From: a virus
Direction: 5' to 3' (one strand)
DNA length: 45,208 nucleotides
IMG/VR virus record: IMGVR_UViG_3300044949_002857
Coordinates: 1-45,208 of that record
The notes below the pieces were generated by a model. The model made no database searches and was not told the DNA's origin. It worked only from the letters and a program-made list of their open reading frames with translations. Position numbers and translations under genes: made by a program. Shown here in pieces: positions 35,971 to 45,208 of this stretch. Each line of letters opens with the position of its first letter. The first letter of the stretch is position 1.

Positions 35971-38456
35971 TAAAATTCTCCTGCAAAGAATGAGTTGTTT
36001 TTGTTATTAAAAGAAGAGACTAACTTAGCACCAAGATTATTAGCTTGAATAAAGATACTAACCTTGTTATTTGTGGTTACAGCCGCTATTCTGACAATAT
36101 AATCGCCAATGGTTAAATTGTCCCATCTAGCTGAAAGTTCCGCTGTTTCTAATATGCTATTCCATTCAGATCCTTCACTTTTTTTGTATTGTATTCTGTA
36201 GTTTTTGATGTAAGGTTCTTCTATCAATCTTACACTATTAATACTTCCTGTGACTGGACTTGGTGCGGAATTTGAAACAGTAAAACTAAATTGAGTATTA
36301 CTGATCTTTGTAATAATAAATCTGCTGTTGTAAGCTGATTGATCCGCTCCACTAATTTGAATTAAATCATTGGTTTGATAGTTGTGATTGGCTGTTGTGG
36401 TCGCGATCGCACTACCATTAAAAACAGTCAGACTGGAAACACTAAGCTTAGTTCCAAAATCTTCCCTATAAGGTCGTTGCCATGAAGCTAGTAAAGAATA
36501 AGTATCAATATTATTGATGCTAATTTTTATTAGCTCTACAGAAAAATTATTAGGTGGTGCAACTTCTGTCGGTAGTGGGTTTTGATTGATATCTTTGGGT
36601 ATCTTGATTCCTGTTTCTACTTGGGTAAAAAAATCTTCACTGTAGGTTTTTGCGGTTACTTCAAACAAGGATCTATTTTCAGAATCAGGTGCTACATCTG
36701 TGATCCTATATAGCTTTACCCTGCTAATTTCATCTACTATCTGCCATGGTGAGTGAACAATCGGTAATGTGGTCAATGGTGTACTGAGATTAATTTCCGT
36801 GAAAGTTCCTGCGGGGTTAGCGATCGCTCTCTCAATTACGGATTCATCAGGAAGGGTTAAATAAATCTTTTTTCCTGTATTTGCAGTCAGTGTGATAGGT
36901 GCGTCTAAAGTAATTTTATTGGCTGTGACCGCAGACACCAATCCCCCAACTCTGACTTTGTTCCTAGCGGTATCAGATACTTGAATCACATCACCGGGTT
37001 GAAAAAACATAGCCCGCGCCCTAATCTTGCAGGTCAAGGTAATGACGTTAGGTAAAGAGCTTAAAATAGTCCTGCGTCCTGATCTAATAGCAGCGGCTCG
37101 CCTAGTTTCTCCTAATAGTGCATATTCTTCCGTTTGATATCCATACCTATCAATAGAAGCTGGTTCTTCAACAATCTCTGGGACTAACTCCCAGTCCTCA
37201 ATAGTTGACTGATAAGATACCTTGGCTACAGTAGTTACAGTATTGAGTTCCCTGGTTTGATAAACAAATTTTCCTTCCTCTACATCTGCGTTAGTCAGTA
37301 TTTTTGGTAAGGCACTCATTGGGCGCTCCTGCCAAAAGCTGATTTGTGAGCCATTCCAATAAGGCTTTGCGTACATTGTGGAACAAACAGCCCGCACCAT
37401 TTCTAACACCGATTCCTGCCCGCCAGAACCCAGGATGGTGTTAAATAAAAACCTTCTTTCCGTTCCTCCGCCGCCGTCAGAAACAAATTGGTTGTTGTAC
37501 ACACTGCATTGATAGAGTGCAAATTTATCAATGTAAGATTCCGGTATACCTAATCTAAATCTGGGGTTAGTCAGTAAATAGTAAACAATCCAGGCGGGAT
37601 CTGCGGTTGCTTTAGTGGGTGTGTACAGCGTTCCATTCCAGCCGCCATTAAAGTCTGTCCCCCTGTCGGTTGCGTTGATGGTTGCATTGCTGGGTATTTT
37701 GCAATCCTTGATGCCTTTAACCTTTACCCAAACTTCTGGAGTTGACTGGAAGGTTTTAGCGGGGAATCCCAGTGCCAGTAGCGCAGTATTTGAGTATAAA
37801 ACCTGGTCTTCAGTTATTTCCGTGTAATCAGCCCATTTTACAACTACGGTTTCTTTATCTTCTCTGTCATCAGGGTTAGGCGGCTCTACTGGACCAGTTT
37901 TTTTGACTCTAACTTCAAAATAATCCTTGCTAGAATCAACAGGAAATATAAATTCAAAGGTCACAAAATCTGGATAGCGGACAATCATGCACTTAGAAAT
38001 TCGGTCAACAAAAACACCGTTAACTCCTTCCTTAATGGCAACGCTAAAACAAATATCTGTTTTTAATCTGTCACCACTTTTGTTAACAAATTCCGCTAAA
38101 AAACTAAGTCTAATTTTGATTTTGTTAATGTCAGCATTTGTAATGCTTCTGGTTATTCCAACTCCATCATTTTTGACGACTAAATTAACTGGGTTGACAT
38201 TGTACGTGCCACTAAAGTTAAAACTTCCATTCATTGAAGACATCCACGGCAGCACCGGATTTTTCCCCCCGTTGCTACTGTCTATGTTTACATCCTTAAA
38301 ATTGGGACTGCCGTTATTGTTAATATAGGGGGTTTTATCAAAATAGACATCCTTAGCTGATTCAATGCCTTCTATTTCACCTTCACAAATTCCTAACAAT
38401 AACTTAACAGTATCATCAGTAGTTCCGGTAATAGGATCAATAATTGGTTTAGACAT
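35970..38456 (-). CDS. Tail tip attachment protein J-like, 828 aa
   Basis: Starts KPIIDPITGTTDDTVKLLLG, then a GEGEIEGI-like ICEGEIEGIESAKDVYFD, characteristic of the gpJ family (central tail fibre hub). Later parts contain IRSGRRTILSSLPNVITLTC and PGDVIQVSDTARNKVRVGGL, common to gpJ, and C-terminal fibronectin-like strands with RLIEEPYIKNYRIQYKKSEG. It is shorter than lambda J, so the host-recognition tail may be carried by the separate fibre genes. Confidence 0.88.
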   Translation of the reverse strand: MSKPIIDPITGTTDDTVKLLLGICEGEIEGIESAKDVYFDKTPYINNNGSPNFKDVNIDSSNGGKNPVLPWMSSMNGSFNFSGTYNVNPVNLVVKNDGVGITRSITNADINKIKIRLSFLAEFVNKSGDRLKTDICFSVAIKEGVNGVFVDRISKCMIVRYPDFVTFEFIFPVDSSKDYFEVRVKKTGPVEPPNPDDREDKETVVVKWADYTEITEDQVLYSNTALLALGFPAKTFQSTPEVWVKVKGIKDCKIPSNATINATDRGTDFNGGWNGTLYTPTKATADPAWIVYYLLTNPRFRLGIPESYIDKFALYQCSVYNNQFVSDGGGGTERRFLFNTILGSGGQESVLEMVRAVCSTMYAKPYWNGSQISFWQERPMSALPKILTNADVEEGKFVYQTRELNTVTTVAKVSYQSTIEDWELVPEIVEEPASIDRYGYQTEEYALLGETRRAAAIRSGRRTILSSLPNVITLTCKIRARAMFFQPGDVIQVSDTARNKVRVGGLVSAVTANKITLDAPITLTANTGKKIYLTLPDESVIERAIANPAGTFTEINLSTPLTTLPIVHSPWQIVDEISRVKLYRITDVAPDSENRSLFEVTAKTYSEDFFTQVETGIKIPKDINQNPLPTEVAPPNNFSVELIKISINNIDTYSLLASWQRPYREDFGTKLSVSSLTVFNGSAIATTTANHNYQTNDLIQISGADQSAYNSRFIITKISNTQFSFTVSNSAPSPVTGSINSVRLIEEPYIKNYRIQYKKSEGSEWNSILETAELSARWDNLTIGDYIVRIAAVTTNNKVSIFIQANNLGAKLVSSFNNKNNSFFAGEF

Positions 38457-38461
38457 AATAT

Positions 38462-39433
38462 TTATGGATAAACTTGAGATTGTACCAAAATCGTTAGCTG
38501 CTTATAGTGCATTTTAGCTAGACTGATGAAATTTGAGTAATAATCTAATTCCTCTTCACTATAGCCATCTGGATTGCAATATAGCTTTGTATCACCAATA
38601 TTAAATGGACTCGTTGTAACAAATTTTGTGGGAAAATTTATGCCATCTTCCTGATAAGGATCATAGTAAGAAATAAATGGTTTGTTACCAGAAAACCGCA
38701 CTAGTTGTAATATTTCTCCAGTCGGAATAGTGGATTTTAACGTTGTAGTTTTCACAGTAAAGGTAACTACATGGCTTGGATCTGGATAATTTGTGCTATC
38801 TTCCTCATAATCTTCTATCAGCAAAACTGGACATTTGGCATAATCCGCGTAGTCCTGTTCTTTGGTTGCTGGATCGGAAAACGGAAAAGTTGGTGAACTA
38901 ATTTCCTGTGACAATACTTGAAAGTTTTTTACCAGTACGTCACCAAAAACCAGTGGTATAGGTGTTCCTTCTTTGGTATTGTAGCCTGATGCTTGAAAGA
39001 AGGTTGATCTAGCTTCTTCATTTTTCTTAGGATTGCCGTTAATCAAAGAACTAAGCAGCGATGTAGCACCGCTTAATATCAAAGATATGCCTAGCCCGGT
39101 TGCTGCTCCTGTAGCTACCAGTGCAATACCAATACCAATCATGGCGATACTGGTTAAGGTGCGTCCTGAACTTTCAATTACTGGGGTAATTTCTACTACG
39201 CATCCGGTAACAGGCAGTACAACAGATGGGGAATCTTCTATGATATAGCGTTCCCAATTGTTGCCCTTCACTACCATTGTGTAGTGCCACTCAGATCCTA
39301 ATACGTAGTGCCTAAAGTCAGGGAAATTACAGCACAGAAAATTAACAACCTCTTGGGGTGTATTTAGTTCCCCTTTTATTTCCGGTGCAAATTCAACACC
39401 TAAGATCCCATTTAACTTTATTGTTGTTAGCAT
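38462..39433 (-). CDS. Tail assembly protein I-like, 323 aa
   Basis: The N-terminal 90 residues (ITPVIESSGRTLTSIAMIGI) lead into a glycine/alanine-rich membrane-like helix pair (GIALVATGAATGLGISLILS), and then SGYNTKEGTPIPLVFGDVLV, matching the gpI family and its usual GxP-I-P-x-x-YG motif. The C-terminal half is longer than lambda I and includes a strand-rich domain. Start overlaps the K-like stop by 7 nt. Confidence 0.82.
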   Translation of the reverse strand: MLTTIKLNGILGVEFAPEIKGELNTPQEVVNFLCCNFPDFRHYVLGSEWHYTMVVKGNNWERYIIEDSPSVVLPVTGCVVEITPVIESSGRTLTSIAMIGIGIALVATGAATGLGISLILSGATSLLSSLINGNPKKNEEARSTFFQASGYNTKEGTPIPLVFGDVLVKNFQVLSQEISSPTFPFSDPATKEQDYADYAKCPVLLIEDYEEDSTNYPDPSHVVTFTVKTTTLKSTIPTGEILQLVRFSGNKPFISYYDPYQEDGINFPTKFVTTSPFNIGDTKLYCNPDGYSEEELDYYSNFISLAKMHYKQLTILVQSQVYP

Positions 39434-40203
39434 AAGCGTTTTAATCGGTAGTGAGCCACAGTTCTTTGCCTTAGATATCTTCCATAAGGTTCAATCTTGC
39501 TACAGGATTGTGGAGACATTGAGTGTAAGATTAGATTCTGTTCTGCATCAACTAATACTGCGGCGTGATTTGGTTCTGTTCCATCTCTAAGCGCGATCGC
39601 AAAGATGTCATGTTGCTTAATTTTCATGCCTGGTGGCATAAGCATTAATTCTCTATTAACATCAAGTGGACACTTATAGTTTTTACTGGGAAAATTGTCA
39701 GTATTAGTTCGAGTAAATTCCCCAAGGTCAACCCCAAGTACGCCTAAGCAATACCTTCTGACTATTGAGAAACAATCAGAACGTCCCCACTGAAAGGGTA
39801 TGTTTTGATAAAATTCTGTTTGTTTAGGATTAAGTTGTGTATATTTAAGCGGAAACGGGTTAGGGTTGTTAGGTTCGTAGTAGTCCCAAGCGTCTGAGTG
39901 TGGATGATACAAGATGATAGGTTTTTGAGTTTGGTGACTCATCTCAATATCAGTATGGGTGAAGTGATTGGGATGGGAATCTAAGTGAGTATGCCAAAAT
40001 GCCTTGACATTATCATAGCTAAATTTTGACAAGTCCCTATGATCTATCCTGCTATTATTTACCGGATCTGGATGCACGTTTTTCAGTGCAACAACACTGG
40101 TTTTTAGCAAGCCACCTAGCACCAATCCACAGGACTCAATTTGAATATCAGCCTGGGAATTAAGGATATTTTTAATTTGTTCTTTGATTAAATTATTAAT
40201 CAT
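39427..40203 (-). CDS. Tail assembly protein K-like, JAMM plus NlpC/P60 domains
   Basis: 258 aa with two domains. JAMM peptidase: E23-S-C-G, H71-x-H73 and D85 (WHTHLDSHPNHFTHTD). NlpC/P60: C144 in WGRSDCFSIVRR and H213 in EPNHAAVLVD. This exact pairing is the lambda gpK architecture; it probably cleaves peptidoglycan during tail tip assembly or entry. First gene of the left part of the tail operon, directly divergent from the portal gene. Confidence 0.9.
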   Translation of the reverse strand: MINNLIKEQIKNILNSQADIQIESCGLVLGGLLKTSVVALKNVHPDPVNNSRIDHRDLSKFSYDNVKAFWHTHLDSHPNHFTHTDIEMSHQTQKPIILYHPHSDAWDYYEPNNPNPFPLKYTQLNPKQTEFYQNIPFQWGRSDCFSIVRRYCLGVLGVDLGEFTRTNTDNFPSKNYKCPLDVNRELMLMPPGMKIKQHDIFAIALRDGTEPNHAAVLVDAEQNLILHSMSPQSCSKIEPYGRYLRQRTVAHYRLKRLC

Positions 40204-40274
40204 CTTTGATCGGAAAAAGTCGGATTTTACTTATTAGATATGATAGCATATCTAATATTAATTAATAAAAAAAT

Positions 40275-42185
40275 ATGCTAAACACAACATTATTATCACC
40301 CGCAGTTCAGGCACTTGTTTCCACTTGGATTGGGGTAATTAGACAATCTGATCAGAACCCAGTAGATAAATATGCAGAAATGCTTAAAGAGTCCCCTGTG
40401 GCTTCAGCAGCTAACGATCTGCGGACACTTTTGGGTGTTTCAATGATGGGAAAGTATCAGCACTTTGATGAGAATATTCAGGAATTTGTATTAACTTCCA
40501 TCAACAGAATGGATGGGAGTTGGTCAAACGTGATTGCTGAAATCCTAACCTTTGTTCCCTTTGGTAGGTCGTTCTCAGAAGTCAGTTATGCCATTAAAAA
40601 ACGCAAAGCTTATTTGGATAAAATCAGAACCATTGACCCTCGCTACTATTGGTTTGAAGGCTATTCTGGCAACATCAAGCAAGTCCACTATTTAAAAAAT
40701 GTTGATATTTATATTCCCTATGAGAATGGCATTCATTTAATTAATCAGCCATACCTAGCATTGGGTGGCGATCCCTATGGAGTAGCAACCTGTCGTAAAG
40801 CTTACCCCTTCTGGCAATTAACTAAAATCATCAATGCCTGTTTAGCAATCATTAGTGAAACCCAGGGTAAGATGCTGGTTGGTAAAACAGACACAGCAAA
40901 TAATTCGGCGGTTATGATTAACCCGGATACAGGTTCACCCTACTTAGATCCTGTGACGGGAGAGCCTAAGCTGTATAACCAAGGTTACGTAATGTCTAAA
41001 AATCTTGCTGAAAGCAGGACTAATGCTTTTGCAGTAATTGATATTGCCGATGAGATATTTGCGGTTGCCAACGAAACCAATGGTGATTTTTGGATTAATA
41101 TACTTAGTTACTTAGAGTCCATGATTATGCTATCGTGGCTAGTGCCTAAAACTGTTACAGGTATGGGCATGAGTGGTAGTGGTGACAGTAATCTCAACTC
41201 TGGTCACAGAAATATCTTAGAACTGGTAATCAAGTCACAGATGGAATTAGTGGGAGACACCTTAATTGAAAAGGTGATCCGTCCCATGATTGAATTTAAC
41301 TTTGGTGAGCAAAAAGACTACGGTATTTTCCCCGTCAAAACTCAAGACAATGAAGACGCGATCGCTCTTTTAAGTGTTGTCAATAATTGCGTGACCAGTG
41401 GTACTTTCAGCGGCGAGGATTTAGCAGTAGTTAACCGGATGAGGGAACTAGCAGGAATTGTTCCTTTAGAGTCACTAGAAACCAGTGTAGACACAGAGGA
41501 GAACGTAGCTGAAAAAAAGTATAGTTCCTGGGCAACTAAGTCTGCCCAGGAATCAAACAGCTTTTACTGGAATGCTAATAGCCAACAATACCACTATGCA
41601 AACGGCAATAAGAAAGGGCAATTTGTCAGAGAGAAGGATGTAGTCAGAATTACAAAGAAAGCCATAGAATACGAATTACAGGCAGGCAACAAAATCACTA
41701 AAGATTTGCTATCAGGTAAAATTAATGTCAGTACGTGGGAACAGAAGACAGCCCAATCCATCAGGAATTTAGCCATCTACCAATACTCATTAGGTATAGG
41801 TGGCATCAAACAAATGGATTGGCGAGACCATGCCGAAATAAGTGGTAAGGTAAACTTGCAATACCAATATCTGCGTGGTTTTTCCCGTGACATCATCCAG
41901 GGTAATCTGTCAGAAGCGCAGATACTAGCTAGGGTGCAGATGTACTACAACAAAACCAGACACTTCTATGAAGATGGCAGGCTAGAAGGTCACGCAAGAA
42001 ATGGGTTCTTGTGGGAAAGAAGGGTTTTAGCAGCTTTCCATAGTTGCGATGATTGTGTGCGTTATAGTGGTGTAGGTTGGGTAAAGATTGGAACGTTGCC
42101 CAACCCAGGAGAAAATTGTCAATGTCGGGCAAATTGCAAATGCGTCAAATACTACTCAAAATCACCAATTTTACCCAGTCTCTAG
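40275..42185 (+). CDS. Portal (DUF935/Mu gp29-like) with C-terminal head-morphogenesis segment
   Basis: 636 aa. The N-terminal 400 residues match the DUF935 portal family (SPVASAANDLRTLLGVSMMG, PFGRSFSEVSYAIKKRK, then the LVGKTDTANN and SYLESMIMLSWLVPKTVTGM regions). The C-terminal 220 residues carry a Mu gpF/SPP1 gp7-like stretch ending in a cysteine cluster (HSCDDCVRYS, ENCQCRANCKCVKY), as in minor head proteins. The plus orientation opposes all flanking tail genes. No membrane segment. Confidence 0.78.
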   Translation: MLNTTLLSPAVQALVSTWIGVIRQSDQNPVDKYAEMLKESPVASAANDLRTLLGVSMMGKYQHFDENIQEFVLTSINRMDGSWSNVIAEILTFVPFGRSFSEVSYAIKKRKAYLDKIRTIDPRYYWFEGYSGNIKQVHYLKNVDIYIPYENGIHLINQPYLALGGDPYGVATCRKAYPFWQLTKIINACLAIISETQGKMLVGKTDTANNSAVMINPDTGSPYLDPVTGEPKLYNQGYVMSKNLAESRTNAFAVIDIADEIFAVANETNGDFWINILSYLESMIMLSWLVPKTVTGMGMSGSGDSNLNSGHRNILELVIKSQMELVGDTLIEKVIRPMIEFNFGEQKDYGIFPVKTQDNEDAIALLSVVNNCVTSGTFSGEDLAVVNRMRELAGIVPLESLETSVDTEENVAEKKYSSWATKSAQESNSFYWNANSQQYHYANGNKKGQFVREKDVVRITKKAIEYELQAGNKITKDLLSGKINVSTWEQKTAQSIRNLAIYQYSLGIGGIKQMDWRDHAEISGKVNLQYQYLRGFSRDIIQGNLSEAQILARVQMYYNKTRHFYEDGRLEGHARNGFLWERRVLAAFHSCDDCVRYSGVGWVKIGTLPNPGENCQCRANCKCVKYYSKSPILPSL

Positions 42186-42187
42186 AT

Positions 42188-42367
42188 ATGAAAGAAGATT
42201 TAATACCATTAACACTAGGCTTATTCAGTGCATTGATTGTAGTTACGGTTCTTGTGACACCAAACACAAACGACAGTAAAGTCAACGGTGCATACAACGT
42301 GGCACTGGCATTAGGATCAGGAGCAGCAGGGATGGCAGCCCCCAGAGGAGGTAAGAAAAGTGACTAA
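42188..42367 (+). CDS. Small membrane protein, 59 aa
   Basis: Start MKEDLIPLTLGLFSALIVVT, with one hydrophobic helix (PLTLGLFSALIVVTVLVTP) and a glycine/alanine-rich second half (LALGSGAAGMAAPRGGKKSD). Start is 3 nt after the portal stop. Could be a holin-like or portal-associated protein; too short to assign. Overlaps the next ORF by 8 nt. Confidence 0.6.
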   Translation: MKEDLIPLTLGLFSALIVVTVLVTPNTNDSKVNGAYNVALALGSGAAGMAAPRGGKKSD

Positions 42368-42515
42368 CTTTAAACCTAATTTTGAAGAATTGCCACCTTT
42401 AGAGGAGCTAATAGAAACACTCAAGATTAATGAGAGCGTAGTTCAGGAAGTAATTACAGAGTTTGTTCAGAACCCCCCGATTCCTGAATTAGCAAATCTA
42501 CCCTTAGCGGAATAA
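42360..42515 (+). CDS. Small acidic protein, 51 aa
   Basis: GTG start with a strong GAGGAGGT site and an 8-nt overlap with the previous gene. Reads ELPPLEELIETLKINESVVQ and later NPPIPELANLPLAE. Acidic helix, no recognised family. Terminator follows, so this is the last gene of the plus-strand cassette. Confidence 0.55.
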   Translation: MTNFKPNFEELPPLEELIETLKINESVVQEVITEFVQNPPIPELANLPLAE

Positions 42516-42521
42516 ACACAG

Positions 42522-42546
42522 AAGCGGGATTTACCCGCTTTTTATT
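42522..42546. terminator. Terminator between portal cassette and tape measure
   Basis: 7-bp stem AAGCGGG/CCCGCTT with loop ATTTA, then TTTATT. Lies between convergent genes and partly abuts the tape-measure stop. Confidence 0.8.
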
Positions 42547-45208
42547 ACCGCTTATAAGGATTACCTCTACTGATAGAACCACCGGGTCTTAATTCCCTGC
42601 GAATACCATCGCTCACAAGTGCCTGTACAGTCTGTGACAACCTGTTAGAATCAACCTCTGAATCATTGCCACTTACGGATACACTGACAGGGACATTAAC
42701 GGTAGTAGTATTGCCAATCCTTGAGGCCATCTCACCTTTACCACCACCGACTATACCACCATCAGCAAAACCAGTAATACCAGATTGCAATCTATTCCAA
42801 ACAGCCGTTTCCCTGTGATTAAGAATACGCTCACCTTCAGAAGCTACTATCAAGTGGGGTGTCTTACCAGTGAGAGAGCGTTCTTTGTTCATTGCTCCCA
42901 CAATCCCCCCGTTAGCAAAATTCTGGATTTTACCCAGGGTATCTTTATCAATCATGCCACCCTTAGCAAATCCTGATAGAGTGGCTGTACCAAAATCACT
43001 GGCCACAAAAGTAGAAGGATCTACAAAATCCATGCCAGTGGGAACAAAAGAGTTAATACCTCCTAAGTTCATTAGCCCAAAAGACATATCACCTCCCATG
43101 CCGGCAAAATCAGAAATATCAGACGTATTCCCCTTGTCCTTACCTTCCCCGCCTTCCTTCTGTCTAGCGGTGTTTGCTGCATCTTGAAGTGCGTAGGCAG
43201 CTTTTTCTAATTCGTGAGCAGATTTAGACAATAGTTGAACAGACACGGCTGCTTGTTGTAGTTGCAATGCTGCTGCGCTTAACCCCTGGGTTGGTGGTTG
43301 TATCCAACTAAAGAGCGCATTAGTCATGTACTTGGATGCAATTTCAGCTAAACTATCAAGGATACTATTAGCTATTCCTTTCCAAAGCTTATCCAGTGAA
43401 TCAGCCCAACTATCTCCTTCTTTGTTCCAAATAAATTCTTTAAAGGCACTCTTAAAGCCACCTGTGAAAGACTTGAGAACTTGGCTAAACTCTGAATATT
43501 GAATCTTAATAGCTTCTGATTTTAATGCCATTTCCGCATCTAAATTTTCTCTAAGCGCGATCGCATTTTCATTGCTGATTTTCATATTTTCAACATCTTG
43601 TTCTAGTTGCATCTTCTTCTGTGCGTACTCATGGCTTAAATTAATTTGGGCTATCTGCTTATCAATTCTTTCCCCAGCCAGGTCAAGTCCTAGTGCCTTA
43701 GCAATATTACCTTTACTCTCTAATACAGTTTTAGCGGAATCAGATACTTTGATCCTAGTATCTAATTCTGTTTTTTGATTTTGTAGTTCACCCTTGCGAG
43801 TATCGCGCTCAGATTGTTTTCTAATTGCACCTAACTCAAGTCCACTGTTTACTTTGAGAGCATCTATGCGTTGTTGCCTTTGTTCTGCGGTGAGTTTAGT
43901 ATTGTTTTGGGTGTCAAGGATTTCTCTATTAAGTCTGTTTAATGCACTTTCCTGTTCCAGGGTAGCCCGCTTAGAAATATTAGCAACATCTACCATGCCA
44001 TCTGCGGCTGTGGCTGCAAACATCTTTGCCTGTAAATCTAAGTTTTTAATACCAACATCCTCAATCAAGATTTTGACATCTAAAGCATTTATTTCTCGTT
44101 CAATTTGTTTGGCTAAATTGTCAGTATTGTACTGCATATCAACTTTTTCCATCCCTAATTTATAGGTTGTTTCAATCGCCTTTCTTCTGCGCTCAAAGTC
44201 CTCTTTAGTCATTGATCCCCGCTTAGTTCTCTGTTGCTCTAGTAATTCATTCTCAGATTTTAGTTTTTGATTTTGTAAACTAGCGATCGCTACTACCCGC
44301 TCCATTGATGGTATCTGCAATATATCTTTATTTAATGGGAACGATTTTTCTTTTTGTTTAAGCAACTCTAATTGACTTTGCAGTACGCCTATATCAATAC
44401 CAAGATTGTCAGACATACGAGTGTTTTGTGATATTTTTTGCCTAAAAATAAAATCATCTTTAAGCCGTTGTAGGATCATAGGCTTGTTTTTTATCAGGGC
44501 ATTTAATTGGTTTTGGGCTGACTGGGCTTCTTTGGTATTGGAACTTTGCAAAGCACTATAGAGTTTTTGCAGTTCTTTCCCGTCCGTTTTTATGCCAAGT
44601 GATTGAAGTCGCTTAACCAAAGTGTTAATTTCTTCTCCAGACAGATTGGGCATTCGAGATGCGCGAACAATCTTTCTGAGACTATTACTTTCTTCATCTA
44701 TCCTGAGTGATTCCTCTGCGTATGCTAAATCAAATTTTTTCTGTTCAGTAGCAGCAGGGTCACTATCAAGAAGTATCTTCCTAGTAGTTAGTTCACGTCG
44801 TCGTCTACGTAGGTCTGTATCATCTTTTTTGTTTTCAGTCTCTATTCTTAATTTTCTCAGATCCGTTAGTGCTTTGATTATGGCAGCCCTCTCCTGTTCC
44901 TTTGAGAGTCTAATTTGTTCCTTTGTTAACTGTGTCTTTGTCTGTGCATTAGCAGTGGGTGCTTGAGGGATAAGTTGTTGTTGTGTTTTGGAATCAAGTT
45001 TTTCCCCTCTTATCTGTTTTTCTGTTAGTTTTCTAGCAGTGTCTTGAGGGGTTTCTGTTGGTTTTTCTTCTCTCTTTCGTGCTTCTTCTCTCTTTCGTGC
45101 TTCTTCTCTCTTTCGTGCTTCTTCTCTCTTTCGTGCTTCTTCTCTCTTTCGTGCTTCTTCTCTCTTTCGTGCTTCTTCTCTCTTTCGTGCTTCTTCTCTC
45201 TTTCGTGC
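42545..45208 (-). CDS. Tail tape measure protein, partial (5' end beyond the right edge)
   Basis: The minus-strand frame stays open from the stop at 42545 to the window edge (at least 888 codons); an internal ATG at 44653 is not the true start. The body is long helical coiled coil, rich in Lys, Glu and Gln. The C-terminus has features of lambda gpH-type tape measures: GITGFADGGIVGGGKGEMAS, IVASEGERILNHRETAVWNR and TVNVPVSVSVSG. At the upstream end is (ARKREE)n. Tail length correlates with this protein's length, and the chaperone genes usually upstream are outside the window. Confidence 0.85.
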   Translation of the reverse strand, partial: ARKREEARKREEARKREEARKREEARKREEARKREEARKREEARKREEKPTETPQDTARKLTEKQIRGEKLDSKTQQQLIPQAPTANAQTKTQLTKEQIRLSKEQERAAIIKALTDLRKLRIETENKKDDTDLRRRRRELTTRKILLDSDPAATEQKKFDLAYAEESLRIDEESNSLRKIVRASRMPNLSGEEINTLVKRLQSLGIKTDGKELQKLYSALQSSNTKEAQSAQNQLNALIKNKPMILQRLKDDFIFRQKISQNTRMSDNLGIDIGVLQSQLELLKQKEKSFPLNKDILQIPSMERVVAIASLQNQKLKSENELLEQQRTKRGSMTKEDFERRRKAIETTYKLGMEKVDMQYNTDNLAKQIEREINALDVKILIEDVGIKNLDLQAKMFAATAADGMVDVANISKRATLEQESALNRLNREILDTQNNTKLTAEQRQQRIDALKVNSGLELGAIRKQSERDTRKGELQNQKTELDTRIKVSDSAKTVLESKGNIAKALGLDLAGERIDKQIAQINLSHEYAQKKMQLEQDVENMKISNENAIALRENLDAEMALKSEAIKIQYSEFSQVLKSFTGGFKSAFKEFIWNKEGDSWADSLDKLWKGIANSILDSLAEIASKYMTNALFSWIQPPTQGLSAAALQLQQAAVSVQLLSKSAHELEKAAYALQDAANTARQKEGGEGKDKGNTSDISDFAGMGGDMSFGLMNLGGINSFVPTGMDFVDPSTFVASDFGTATLSGFAKGGMIDKDTLGKIQNFANGGIVGAMNKERSLTGKTPHLIVASEGERILNHRETAVWNRLQSGITGFADGGIVGGGKGEMASRIGNTTTVNVPVSVSVSGNDSEVDSNRLSQTVQALVSDGIRRELRPGGSISRGNPYKR
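45065..45208 (-). repeat. Eight perfect 18-bp tandem repeats in the tape measure gene
   Basis: Unit TTCTTCTCTCTTTCGTGC on the plus strand, copies at 45065, 45083, 45101, 45119, 45137, 45155, 45173 and 45191, all identical, running off the edge. Translates on the minus strand to repeated ARKREE, which would be a charged single alpha helix. Copy number beyond the edge is unknown. Confidence 0.95.

Noticed and set aside
45065-45208. CRISPR-like tandem array at the right edge
   Set aside because: Perfect 18-bp tandem units with no spacers, in frame with the tape measure gene.

Overview
The window looks like part of a temperate phage, or phage-plasmid, of a filamentous (Nostocales-type) cyanobacterium. 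Three things point there: many copies of the HIP1 octamer GCGATCGC, an NblA-family gene (phycobilisome degradation), and a lambda-like tail cluster beside a replication module. No integrase, terminase, major capsid or lysis gene, rRNA, tRNA or CRISPR array was seen, so integrated versus extrachromosomal life cannot be decided here.

Layout. (1) 1-5.1 kb: a compact type IV-B-like CRISPR-Cas operon (putative cas11, csf2/cas7, csf3/cas5, a cysH-like PP-loop gene, csf1) in which every adjacent pair overlaps by exactly 8 nt. It is followed by four 21-bp iteron-like repeats that are homologous to repeats inside the phage replication gene. (2) 5.1-10.5 kb: host-interaction genes: a C5-cytosine methyltransferase, an AIPR-like protein behind a 32-bp perfect palindrome, two antirepressor-like proteins, and a DPPY methyltransferase served by a duplicated divergent promoter. 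(3) 10.7-16.9 kb: small genes including nblA, HTH regulators, a fold-back element, a ribbon-helix-helix-like gene next to repeated 12-bp sites, and a third methyltransferase. (4) 17-20.2 kb, minus strand: an operon carrying two copies of an RNA element that folds into a textbook type I hammerhead ribozyme. Each copy starts at or just after a stop codon, and together they bracket a 78-aa ORF. Further upstream are a small RHH-like gene and two XRE-type regulators. (5) 20.2-30.7 kb, plus strand: early and replication genes behind a divergent switch region, with an O-like initiator (internal iterons), a DnaB helicase, many small genes, a triplicated module ending in a DUF5131 (phage Gp37/Gp68) gene, and a tiny predicted secreted peptide. 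(6) 30.7-45.2 kb: a minus-strand tail cluster (tape measure, K-, I-, J-, M-, L-like proteins and fibre/decoration proteins), interrupted by a plus-strand cassette with a Mu-type portal/head-morphogenesis fusion.

How it fits together. The O-like protein and DnaB would drive replication from iterons. Three solitary methyltransferases could mask the DNA from host restriction. NblA would dismantle the host antenna. The Csf complex, which has no array or Cas6 here, would use guides from elsewhere. Several otherwise unrelated proteins (Csf1, two methyltransferases, the DUF5131 protein, a 174-aa acidic protein) carry QLSLF-type motifs resembling the bacterial sliding-clamp-binding peptide, mostly at their termini, which suggests recruitment to the replication fork. 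The observations most worth testing are the tandem hammerheads, the type IV-B operon with a clamp-like motif on Csf1, and the duplicated iterons.
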